64,000 bases of DNA from Cinclus cinclus (Eukaryota > Chordata > Aves > Passeriformes > Cinclidae). Below, piece after piece: positions 41,053 through 49,846 of this stretch. A program made the translations under genes and the position numbers. Each line of letters starts with the position of its first letter. The stretch's first letter is position 1. The notes under the pieces are model-generated. The model was not told the DNA's origin, ran no database searches, and saw only the letters and a program-made list of their open reading frames with translations. The stretch covers positions 12,433,234-12,497,233 of the forward strand of contig NC_085059.1 of the NCBI RefSeq assembly GCF_963662255.1. Direction: 5' to 3'.

Positions 41053-41320
41053 GCCAAGGAACTAGAGATAGGACAAGGAGAAATGGCCTCAAGTTGCACC
41101 AGGGGAGGTTCACATTGGATATAATGAAAAATTTGTTCATTGAAGGACAGTTAAACATTGAAAGAGGCTGCCCAGTGAAATGGGGGAGTCATCATCCCTG
41201 TAAGTGTTAAAAATTAAGTAAACCTGGCACTCACAGTATGGTTTTGTGCTTATTCAGTCAAAGGTGGGACTTTATGATTTTGAAGGTCTTTTCCAATCTT
41301 AATGATTCAATAATTCTGTT
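41053..41320 (+). mobile_element. CR1 LINE, 3' fragment
   Basis: Sense CR1: 'gccaaggaactagagatagg', 'caaggagaaatggcctcaag', 'ttgcaccaggggaggttcac', 'gaaagaggctgcccagtg', 'gtcatcatccctgtaagtgt', 'ggcactcacagtatggtttt', 'gaaggtcttttccaatctta' and 'atgattcaataattctg'. The blocks 'catcatccctg', 'cagtatggttt' and 'cttttccaa...taatgatt' are shared with 1178-1601, suggesting one subfamily. Its terminal octamers are mutated. Confidence 0.9.
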
Positions 41321-42540
41321 GCTTTTTGCCATAAAAGAATCTTTAAAGATGCACTCATTTTACAAAAGAGGCTTTGCAGCTCAGGATGTGTGTGGATATC
41401 AGCCTGTGGGTATAAACCTGAGGACACAGCAAGATGTGTGCCTTGGCCAGGGAAGGCTGCAAAGGCAGTGGGAGCTCAGCATCCAGGGGCGCAGCGGGGC
41501 TTGGAACTCCACAGCAGCCATGGGCTGGTGCTCAACCCTGACCACTCATCTCCAAATTCTGACTCTTTGAGTTGTTCTCTGTCCCAAAGCCCATGTGATT
41601 CAGGGTGCACTGGAGGCAGCAGAGACCTCATCAATTTTTCCCTAGGTCCCTCCTATATTCAGTCATTATTTTCTCTGCACACAAATTCCATATTTCAATT
41701 TCAAGGGAAAAAAAGCGCATCCAAATCCTCAGACTATTCTTGGCCCTGCCAGAAAGTTAACTCACTGGAGGAACCTCCAGCACTGTGCTGGAGTGTGCTG
41801 CAGGCTGGAGGGGTTTGTTCCTGTTGAGCATTAGCTCGGTCATTCTGTGAAAAGAAACTAAGATATGCATAAGCAGCCTTGACAGCAATTAGTTCTGGCA
41901 GAACCTTTGTGGAAATGAATTTCAATGATGGTGAGGTTTTGGGTGCCTGAACACTTCATTAACTGCCAGTATATCAGACTGTTGCAGCTGAGAAATCACA
42001 TTATAATAAACCACTTTCTACTGCAGGCAGCAAACAAGATAATATATGGGATGAATAATAATAGTCCATTCAAAATCATTCCTGGGCTTTAGAGCTTCAG
42101 AATTGCAGTAAATAGATGAAATACTACATAGAAATGACTCTTATTCAGAATTTCTCCATTACCCAGCTATTTATGAACATTTTTTAATGTATTGTCAGAG
42201 AACTTGCTCCACTCTATTACACTTGCCTGTTAAACTCTGAAATACATACATGTTGATGCAGTAATAAGAAAAATCATCTCTAATGTAGCAAAATGTATTC
42301 TAAGTTTAAATGGAGAAAAATACATGATAACTATTTCAGTGTGAAATATCATCAAGTTTGTCTCTTTCTTTTTATTTACAACACAAATTCTTTTTTTTAA
42401 TGTAAGGAAGTACATGACTGAGAAAAACCTTAGAAAGCACAATTGAGGCATTCTCATGCTTTCTTCTATGTTTGTAAACCAGAAATGCATTATTATAAGG
42501 GCAGAAACTGAGAGAACAGCTTTGTGCAGAGGCCAATAGT
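41321..42540. other. Spacer, nothing recognised
   Basis: GC-richer to about 41830, then AT-rich. The 145-codon open frame at 41390-41827 (+) overlaps a second + frame and has no recognised domain. No gene called. Confidence 0.55.
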
Positions 42541-42803
42541 GATAGGACAAGGACGAAAGGTTTTTTAACTAAAAAAGGAGAGATTTAGGTTTGAAATCAG
42601 GAAGAAGTTCTTTACTCAGAGGGTGGTGAGTCCCTGGCACAAGTTGCCCAGAGAAGCTGTGGCAGCCCCATCCCTGGGATGTTCAGGACCAGATTGGATG
42701 GGACTGGGAGCAGCCTGGGATAGTGGAAGGTGTCCCCATGGCAGGGGGTTGGAACGAGATTTAAGTTTCCTTCCAACCAAAACCACTCTGTGATCCTGTG
42801 ATT
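42541..42803 (+). mobile_element. CR1 LINE, 3' fragment
   Basis: Sense CR1: 'gataggacaaggacgaaagg', 'gaaatcaggaagaagttctt', 'tactcagagggtggtgagtc', 'gcccagagaagctgtggcag', 'ccccatccctgggatgttca', 'ggtgtccccatggcaggggg', 'ttggaacgagatttaagttt', 'ccttccaaccaaaaccactc' and 'tgtgatcctgtgatt'. Well preserved and probably one of the younger copies in the window. Confidence 0.94.
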
Positions 42804-44430
42804 ATATTGCAATAAAATGGAACATTACTTATCACTGTCTTTGCAATAATTAGCATGAAAACAAAAAAGCCCCTCATTAATCTGAAGTTATTCCTATTAA
42901 AATTTATCCTTTTGAATGTGCCACTTTGGCTGCTGGTCACATGGTTGGAAGTTCATCAACATTCTCTCCTATACCAGAGGAGAAGGAGATGAAGGAGGGT
43001 GATGTCTGGTTTATCAGGGCTTGTCTCAGCAGCTCATTACCTCACTGGCAGAGATAAAAGCTTTTGATTCTTCTTTAGAAACTGATGCTTGTTTAGAAAG
43101 TAGCCAGGCCGTCTGCAAGCATCCCAGTAAAGCCAGGATGCCCACAAGACTGTACTGGGGAGGAGGAAAGGGATGGCTCTGCCAGCAGAGAGCTGGGATG
43201 GGGGGTGGGGGTGTTCTCCCTCTGTGATGCTCCCCTGGAACCCCATCTCCATGGCAGCCAGAGATGCAGGATGATGATTCCCTCCCAGCTGGATTTCCCC
43301 TTCCTAGATTCTTCCTGAGTACGTGGTATCTATAAAAATATCATTTGTCTCACCCTGGTGAACGGGTGGTTAGCAGTTACATTACCCAGTGGGTAGGTTC
43401 AGGTCTATTCACATGAGATATTTGTAAGGTATCTTTAGAGTGCAAAACACCTTGGAGACAGTACTTTAGGTAAGAAAAAAGCGGAAGAAAGTCAGTGTGG
43501 ATGGGGAAATAACAACACCAGAGTAGCAAGTAGCCAAGAAGCAGACAAATTTTCTAGTGTAAAAATAATTGTGTGTGTTTACCTGTAACACCAAGATGAC
43601 AATTTTTTTCCTCAGTAAAACAGAGCCTTACATAGCAATGATCTGTTAAATTAGCTTTTCAAATAAAGACAGAGATAGAAGAAGAATTGATTTGAAACTT
43701 CAAGTTCAAACTCTTTTAAAGACCTGAATTGCATATGCCCATTTTGGTTGTACAGAAAACTCAAGAATACTTTATCTGGAGGAAAGGAAGATTCTACAGC
43801 ATTTTTTTTTTTTCAGGCTCTACCCAAATTTCAACATTCTTCCATTCTTCATAATCACTGCTGATCTACAAAGATTTTCAGGAGACCATAAATCACCCTT
43901 AAATAGCCCAGTGCTGGGGGAGTTCTTTTCTTTGGCTTGGAATCTTCCAAAGCAGCTCATGAGATCTGATGTAAGTCTAACCTCAAATGAGCTAAAAACA
44001 CTCTCCCTGCCATGGTTGCATACGGTGCTGAACAGTAGCCTGTGAAAAATCAGGTAGTGAGACTGGGGGTTATTTTTTTGAGCTTTATTATTGCTGTTCT
44101 TAATCAACAAGGACAAAACACCAAACCGCTTATTTTCCTGTGTGAGTTACTAAAAACTGCTTGAGAGTATAGGAACTAACTTGGTATTTTAAATTAAATT
44201 GAAAACCCTACAGGAGAAAACATTTCAAGACTCAAGAAGAAAGAGCTGAAAGACAATGCAAAATCCTTACAATCCTCAGTCTCTGACTGGCCTGATTTTC
44301 TCTCAGCAGTGGGTGAAGTGTCATAGCCCAGGTGTACAGCAGGACAGATCAACATTGGGGACTTGCTGGTGACCCTTTCCCATTGATGGCATAATTTTAT
44401 CGTGTTCAATCAAATACAAATTTATTTCAG
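42804..44430. other. Spacer upstream of the exon candidate
   Basis: If the gene at 44431-45498 has earlier exons they should lie here or further left. I looked for an open + strand exon with a 5' splice site in the required phase and found none I trust. The T12-CAG at 43802-43816 resembles a 3' splice site but its frames close quickly. Confidence 0.4.
44421..44430 (+). promoter_or_regulatory. Putative 3' splice site of exon A
   Basis: The sequence TTTATTTCAG immediately precedes the open exon. It is a pyrimidine-rich tract with a CAG acceptor. If upstream exons exist, the intron phase here is 2, since the codon crossing the boundary would be completed by the single G at 44431. Alternatively transcription starts nearby and the ATG at 44432 is the true start. 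Confidence 0.4.
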
Positions 44431-44698
44431 GATGTGGAGACAGAACAGCACTACAGCCCCATCATCCTGCCCAGGAGGCTTGGAAAACTTCTCACTGACC
44501 AGAGACCGTCCTGAAGACTTGAATCTCAACCTTCTGCTTTGTAATGAGCAGCCTGGGCCAGATTCCCTGGTGTTGGACCTTGAGTACCTGCCCTACTACA
44601 GAACATCCCACATCTGTGTCTGCCCAGCACCTCACATCTGCACAGAAAGAGAAAAAAGCTCCAATGAAGGCAAGGCTAGCACTAAGCAGGATGAGCAA
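44431..44698 (+). CDS. Candidate exon A of an unrecognised two-exon (or longer) gene
   Basis: The exon is open for 89 codons from ATG at 44432 to CAA at 44698 and is followed by a strong 5' splice site, CAA|GTGAGT. The start codon has A at -3. The predicted peptide is hydrophilic with no signal peptide or membrane segment. Residues 52-58 are Y-L-P-Y-Y-R-T with I-C at 61-62, followed by a Cys/Pro-rich stretch (ICVCPAPHIC, residues 61-70) and a charged C-terminal part. The same motif appears in exon B. I do not recognise the family, and cannot tell whether residue 1 is the true start or whether earlier exons exist. Support comes from the splice signals, phase compatibility with exon B and the repeated motif; against it stand the short length, the unknown family and an antisense open frame at 44492-44698. 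Confidence 0.42.
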
Positions 44699-45174
44699 GT
44701 GAGTTATTCAGCCACTCTACAGGATATTTTCCACAGATGCAGGTCATCTGAAGAGCTTCTCAGCCAAACACTTGTACAGATTACATATATGGTTAAATTG
44801 GGTTAAATACCTGCAAATTAGGTTCAGGTGAGCTTATCTTAAATGTTTCCAAAAGGGGTGGGAAGGGAAGAAAAGGCTCATCTCACATCAAACTGTTAAT
44901 CAAAATTAGGCCCTTAGGAACAAAATGATGACTTGTGCTCTGAAAACACAAAGCAGGAGCAGAGCTATCTGCAAGGATGAGATACCTGAGGCAGCCCTTG
45001 TAAGGTCCCTCTCCCTTGAAACAACCTGTGAACCCCAGACTGCTGCTGTGTGGGGACACTGTTGGCTCTGTCCCACTGCTGCAGGTGCCTCTGCTGTTCT
45101 CCCAGAGGCAGCATTGTTCCCAACACCCCATCATCTGACACCTCAGCTCTTGGTCCTATACGTGTTTTTTTCAG
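44699..45174 (+). other. Putative intron between exons A and B
   Basis: A 476-base intron of phase 0. It begins GTGAGT at 44699 and ends TTTTTTTCAG at 45174, with a branch-point-like CTGAC at 45134-45138 or close by. Its left part is AT-rich while its right part is GC-rich and open in several frames, so an alternative longer exon reading (44925-45365, + strand, a different frame) cannot be excluded. Confidence 0.38.
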
Positions 45175-45498
45175 AGCATCCCTCCAAGTTTGGAGCTGAG
45201 CAAGAGGACAATTTCTCCTACAAGGAAGGAAGAGCCCCCATCCCAGGAGGTTCTGGGAGCCAGCAGCTCTGCACTCTGCCTGCCCATGGCCTCTGTCCCC
45301 AGTGGGCTCCCACACCTGAACCAGCCCCCTCCCTGCACTGGGTACTTTCCTTACTACAGGACTGAGGGAGGCATTTGCGCTGGCCCGCTTCAAAGAAAAG
45401 GGTCCTTCACCAGGATAGAAGGTCTGGAGACCAAAGAGGGAGGACAAAAGGGAGGATTAAGTGTTTGGAACCTCCATGGCAGCTGCTTCGTGTCCTGA
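45175..45498 (+). CDS. Candidate exon B, 3' terminal coding exon
   Basis: Reading in phase from exon A, this exon is open for 107 codons and ends at TGA 45496-45498, giving 196 residues in all. It is Pro/Ser-rich in its first half (residues 90-144 of the joined protein). Residues 146-152 read Y-F-P-Y-Y-R-T and I-C follows at 156-157, repeating the exon A motif. The C-terminus is Gly/Lys-rich then ends S-W-type residues near W188 and a Cys three residues from the end. No domain is recognised. The DNA of the two motifs differs mainly at third codon positions (CCC/CCT, AGA/AGG, ACA/ACT), which is what selection on protein would leave. Antisense frames (44965-45447) are also open, so coding is not proven. 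Confidence 0.42.
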   Translation, partial: SIPPSLELSKRTISPTRKEEPPSQEVLGASSSALCLPMASVPSGLPHLNQPPPCTGYFPYYRTEGGICAGPLQRKGSFTRIEGLETKEGGQKGGLSVWNLHGSCFVS

Positions 45499-45563
45499 GA
45501 AGAAAGAAGGGGGTTTGTGAATGCAGATGTGAAGGAGAAAACATGAAACCCTGCTTTAATTTG

Positions 45564-45569
45564 AATAAA
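45564..45569 (+). promoter_or_regulatory. Polyadenylation signal AATAAA
   Basis: A canonical AATAAA lies 66 bases after the exon B stop codon, giving a very short 3' untranslated region. It is followed after 19 bases by a genomic run of fifteen A, where a cleavage site would be expected. This fits the end of a transcript, or the end of a retroposed copy. Confidence 0.45.
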
Positions 45570-45588
45570 ATGAAAATATTCCTTCTTT

Positions 45589-45603
45589 AAAAAAAAAAAA
45601 AAA
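45589..45603 (+). repeat. A15 tract
   Basis: Fifteen A followed by CAACAACC. Its position one cleavage-distance after AATAAA is notable. A plain microsatellite is equally possible. Confidence 0.9.
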
Positions 45604-47333
45604 CAACAACCAAAAAGTGATATCCCAGACTGTGTAATGAAAGCACAAAGAAGCAGAGCAGGAGCTTGGGAAATCCAATAAAATTTCTCTATATGTGAGG
45701 AAGAGAATTGTGCTTCTCTGTAGCTAATCCCAAAGGCGAGATGCTCACTCAAGGGATGTGCAGCTATGAGAAATGGCCAATGGGAAAAAAAATAAGAATT
45801 ATTTAAATCTAAGTTGCTTGGAGGAATTAAAAAGAGACATAATTTCCAGTTGGGATTGGGAAATACATTTCCTTTCCCCCTCACTACAATCCTTCCATTG
45901 TATTACTGGCATCTGTTAGACCTGTGCATAACAGCCGTACACAAGAGAAAAAAAGAAATTATTTACATTCTTTGTCAATATGATTTTTTGAACACATTTC
46001 CATTATGTCTGTCTTCATTTCACTTGCCCAGTCAGTAATGAAAGTACTCTTGATTACTTTAATATGTGCAACTAGGAGCTTCTATAAACATCAATTTTGG
46101 TGCTGGAAAACTGGGAAACAGCATCCAGAAACATTTTGGCATTGGTGAATCTTGACTGATTTACACCAGATGAGTATCTAACCAAAAAAGATCACCTCAG
46201 TATTTTCTTTGCAGTTGTGAAATCTTGCAACATTCCTCTCCTTACTGCCAACTATGTCACCTCCATGAGACACCACACCAGTTGATGAAACATGGCTCTT
46301 TCCCATCCCTGCACTATGCACAGACAGTTTCTGCTCAAAATAGATGAGTTTCCTCCAACCAGTTAGTAAATCTTCAAGTGTTTCTGTAATGATTACATAC
46401 TGGTATGACAGTGGATTGCATTGACAGGCTGTGTATAAATGTACCAATATTACCTATTTTAAGGATCAAAGAAGAAAAGCACATCACATTTCACTATTTC
46501 ACATCTTCATAGGCTGACTGGTTTTCCCTGTGGTGTGACACTAAGACCAGGAATGCTACAGCCATGCAAGGCATATGATGGTTTTAATAATAATTTCTGC
46601 TTACCCTGTCCTTCAGTGGTTTTTGACCAGTTGGGAAGGGATTTTGGTTAGATGCTGGAAACCAGCAGAGCTCCCAAACAAGAGCTTTGATCCCAGTCTT
46701 TCTTCTAGGCACTACTCAGAATGAAAAAGTGCCTCACCCCCAGGTTTTTAGTAAGTGTTAAAAATCCTGGTGTCAGCCAGACTGGTGAAAATTCATCCCA
46801 ATGTCGTCACACAGCTGCCCCAGCTGGAATCAGGAATGCACCAAGCATGCTTTCTGCATCCCTGCATTCCCAGGGGCACCTCAGTACCTTCCTGCCACCT
46901 TCCCACTGAAAAACATGGTAAAACAGATTCCAGATGAACTAAGTCAGACTATGAAACAGCTTCTGGTTTTAAGCACAAAGAAGGCTGAAATCTTGGGTGT
47001 GTTGAGAGAAAGCCACGCAAAATAGAGTGAGATTATCCAAACTCAAGGGATCAGGCAGAGGAGGGAAGGAATTCTGTCTATGGATTGTTCTAAGAATATT
47101 AAATTCAGCACTTCCATAAATTTGGCATATAAAAATACCTTGAACCATGTAGTATCAAATCCAAAAATCTTCCTGATTTTTACTAGATAGAAATTAGCTG
47201 CTTTCTATTGGCTGTACTCGATAATTTATGGGAACAGTGAACATCAGAAATCAAGGATTTGGGAGATGAGAGTATTAGAAACATTATGCTCATGGATCAG
47301 AGAGGCCTAATTTTAATCAAAAGTTGGGAAATA
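45604..47333. other. Spacer, nothing recognised
   Basis: AT-rich spacer with no supported gene. The 164-codon - strand frame at 45390-45884 starts outside and runs antisense through exon B and the A15 tract; it is not supported. Open + frames near 46721-47025 are below 75 codons. Confidence 0.55.
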
Positions 47334-47383
47334 TATATCATATCATATCATATCATATCATATCATATCATATCATATCATAT
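47334..47383. repeat. (TATCA)10 pentanucleotide microsatellite
   Basis: About ten tandem copies of TATCA, nearly perfect, preceded by a short (AT)n. On the opposite strand the unit reads TGATA. The high purity implies a recently active, length-variable locus. The array at 60572-60712 has the same unit in opposite orientation. Confidence 0.97.
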
Positions 47384-49252
47384 GTTTCCATCCTGAAATT
47401 GAAGCCAAGCAAAACTCATGATTCTAATGTATTTTCCATACGGCCTTGCTCAGAGGTAAAAAGGAAAGGAGAGAGGGCAGTTTTGTAAGCTTCTTTGTTT
47501 CTCTCTAAGGTTTATGCTACTTTTATTACTTTTTCCATAGTTAACATCCTGTACCCAGGCAGCAAATGATTTTTCACAAACTGCTCCATGGATCAGATTT
47601 CTGCCTTAGTGAGGACATCATGTGCCTTCACCCCAGGAGTGGTCCTAGTCACACAGTTTGGTTCATCCTTGTGTACTGATAATGTATTTCCTTTCATCTC
47701 TCTATTTGAAAAATTCACAATTCAGTTCTTCAACACTAGCAGCCCTCTGGAGTTTGAAAAACAATCCACAATTACTTTGATGCATGCTGTGCAGTCTTCA
47801 TTGATCCTGTTTAAGCTTTTAATCTCATGAATTCACAAAGTAAATTCATAAGACAAACCAAACAAACCATGGCAAAGTATGCTCTTAAATAACAAAAGTG
47901 GTGATGATTATAGATGTCTTTGGGGATTTCTGATAATGCAAGTTCTTCTTTCTCAACAGTTGATGTCAGATTTCTTTTGGAAAGGGGGGAACAAGACTCT
48001 AGCCACAATATTTGTTAGTCTCTGCACCTCTTGGGAAAAACCTATTTCAAAGTCAATAAGAAGACTTACAGAGACATGGCATGGCATGGAATTTGTCTCT
48101 GAAATCAGGTATAAGAGTAAGTTTTTTTAGTAAAACACTGAAGGCCTTAAGATCTAGACCCAAAGATTCCTAAAATCAATGAGAACTCCTTCAGCCTCAG
48201 CAAGGTGGAGCTTGGGCCTCCAGTCTCCTCATGTGGAACAGAACAGCACATTCCTTATAGAAGCCTGAACCCCATTAAATGCTGTTTTAGGGAACAAAAT
48301 AGCTTTAAATGCATTGGTGTGCACCCGGCCCCAAGGACTGGCACTAGCAGGGTGCTCCTTTCTCTCTCAAATCTGGATTGTGTCAATGTATGTGACTTAA
48401 TAACTTTATTTTGAACTCTGCTAGAAAAGAAGCTTTTGGCAAGTAACATTTATCTCAGAAGAGCAGAACTCAGCATGAAACAAAGAAGCTTAAGCAGGTC
48501 CCTGCCCAGCAACACGATGGGAAGGAATGGAAGTGAGTCACTAATAGAAAACAACTTGGCTTCCTTTCAGAGCTGAAGTTATGGTGAGTGACTTGAGAAT
48601 ACTTTGAATATACACCTCTCTGCAAATACCAGAATATGCACATCCCTGAGTAAGCCCTGGGATGGGGGAACAATGCAACACTTCTGCTGGGACAGCTTAA
48701 TCCAGGATTCAGTGTTTTGCCAAAGCAATTTAGGAACCACATCAGAGATGAGAAACTGTGCTCTGCAGAGCAGGGATAGGTTGAAGATAATGCCTGAGGG
48801 CTCTACTGAACGCTGATCAGCAGCAGGAACATGAAGGAAAGAAGAAACAAGGGTTGCAAGGTCCAGTTATCCACTGGGAAGGTGATGTAACAGGAGGGGA
48901 AGCAGCTGTGCTTCTGTCACACCTGGACCCTAGAATGGATTCCATTAGTCTGTCCTGACCCAGACATGTTTCTGTATCTACCTATAGCTATATCCTAAAT
49001 CTCACCAGAATGAATGTTTGGACCCAAGTGAGGTACCTGCCAAAAATAAATCTGTTTCCCAAAATATGAAAAGGTGAGCTGGGGTGAAGGCACAGGCTAG
49101 CTCAGTCTGAAACCCTTTCTCAGTTACTGATGTAGGTGGGAAGGGATGGTGAAAAAGCAAACAGCCTGCTGACCTACATGATCCCCCATAAATCTGTCTG
49201 TCCCTACCCCAGTGCTACCAGTTCCCAGTAACTCCTCCCAGGCTCCTGGGGG
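47384..49252. other. Spacer, nothing recognised
   Basis: Ordinary spacer. Open frames are at most 90 codons and overlap on both strands. No repeat or gene recognised. Confidence 0.6.
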
Positions 49253-49315
49253 CACTTTTGCCTTTCCCAGGAACACTTCTGCCTTTCCCAGGAACACTTC
49301 TGCCTTTCCCAGGAA
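49253..49315. repeat. 21-bp minisatellite, three copies
   Basis: Three head-to-tail copies of CACTTCTGCCTTTCCCAGGA plus A; the first copy differs by one base (TTTT for TTCT). The 21-base period is a multiple of three, so the unit stays open in frame and gives a seven-residue repeat on the - strand (within an open frame at 49124-49432). I see no evidence that this frame is translated. Confidence 0.95.
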
Positions 49316-49644
49316 CACAAGCTGATGGGATTTGCAGGTGTGGGCAAGGCAGAAATACCAGCACCTGATCCAAATTATGTAGTCCTTGACTTCTGCAGCA
49401 ATCATGAGAATTTTGCATGAGGAAAAATACATGTGCTATGTATTTAGTTTGCAGCCTTTTGTCAAAGCTGGTGTCCTTGGGCTAATTCCTGCTACTGGTA
49501 AATATAAATGGAGAAATGCATTCCAAAGGATAGCTGAACATCAAGATCACCAGAGCTGTAGACTCTTCCAAACTTGTGTTTGAAATATATCCACTGTGCA
49601 GGGGAATGACTGTGCTCTGCTTTTCTGAGCATCTATCTCTGTGC
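49316..49644. other. Spacer, nothing recognised
   Basis: Short spacer between the minisatellite and a CR1 fragment. No feature supported. Confidence 0.6.
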
Positions 49645-49846
49645 ATGAGGAAGAACTTCTCTACTGGGAGGGTGACTGAGCACTGGGACAGAAAGGCTCT
49701 GAAGCCTCCTTCCCTGGAGATGTCAAAAGCCACCTGGACACAATCCTGAGTAATGTGGTCTAGGGGATCCTGCTCGAGCAGGAGGTTGGACTAGGTGAGT
49801 TCCAGTGGTCCCTTCCAATGTGACCCATTCCCTGAATTCTGTGCAT
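49645..49846 (+). mobile_element. CR1 LINE, 3' fragment
   Basis: Sense CR1 of the type with 'ggaagaacttctctactggg', 'agggtgactgagcactggga', 'ttccctggagatgtcaaaag', 'ccacctggacacaatcctga', 'aggggatcctgctcgagcag', 'gaggttggactaggtgagtt' and 'ccagtggtcccttccaatgt'. The wording 'gatgtcaaaagccacctggacac' marks a different subfamily from the 'gccccatccctggaagtgttc' copies. The terminal repeat has degraded to 'attctgtgcatc'. Confidence 0.92.

Noticed and set aside
43802..43816. T12 followed by CAG, like a 3' splice site
   Set aside because: All frames close within a few codons and no donor follows; likely a plain T tract.
44965..45447. 160-codon - strand frame and 146-codon + strand frame (44925-45365)
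   Set aside because: They overlap the exon B candidate in a GC-rich, stop-poor patch. Neither has the splice sites, phase match and repeated motif that support exon B; kept only as alternative readings.
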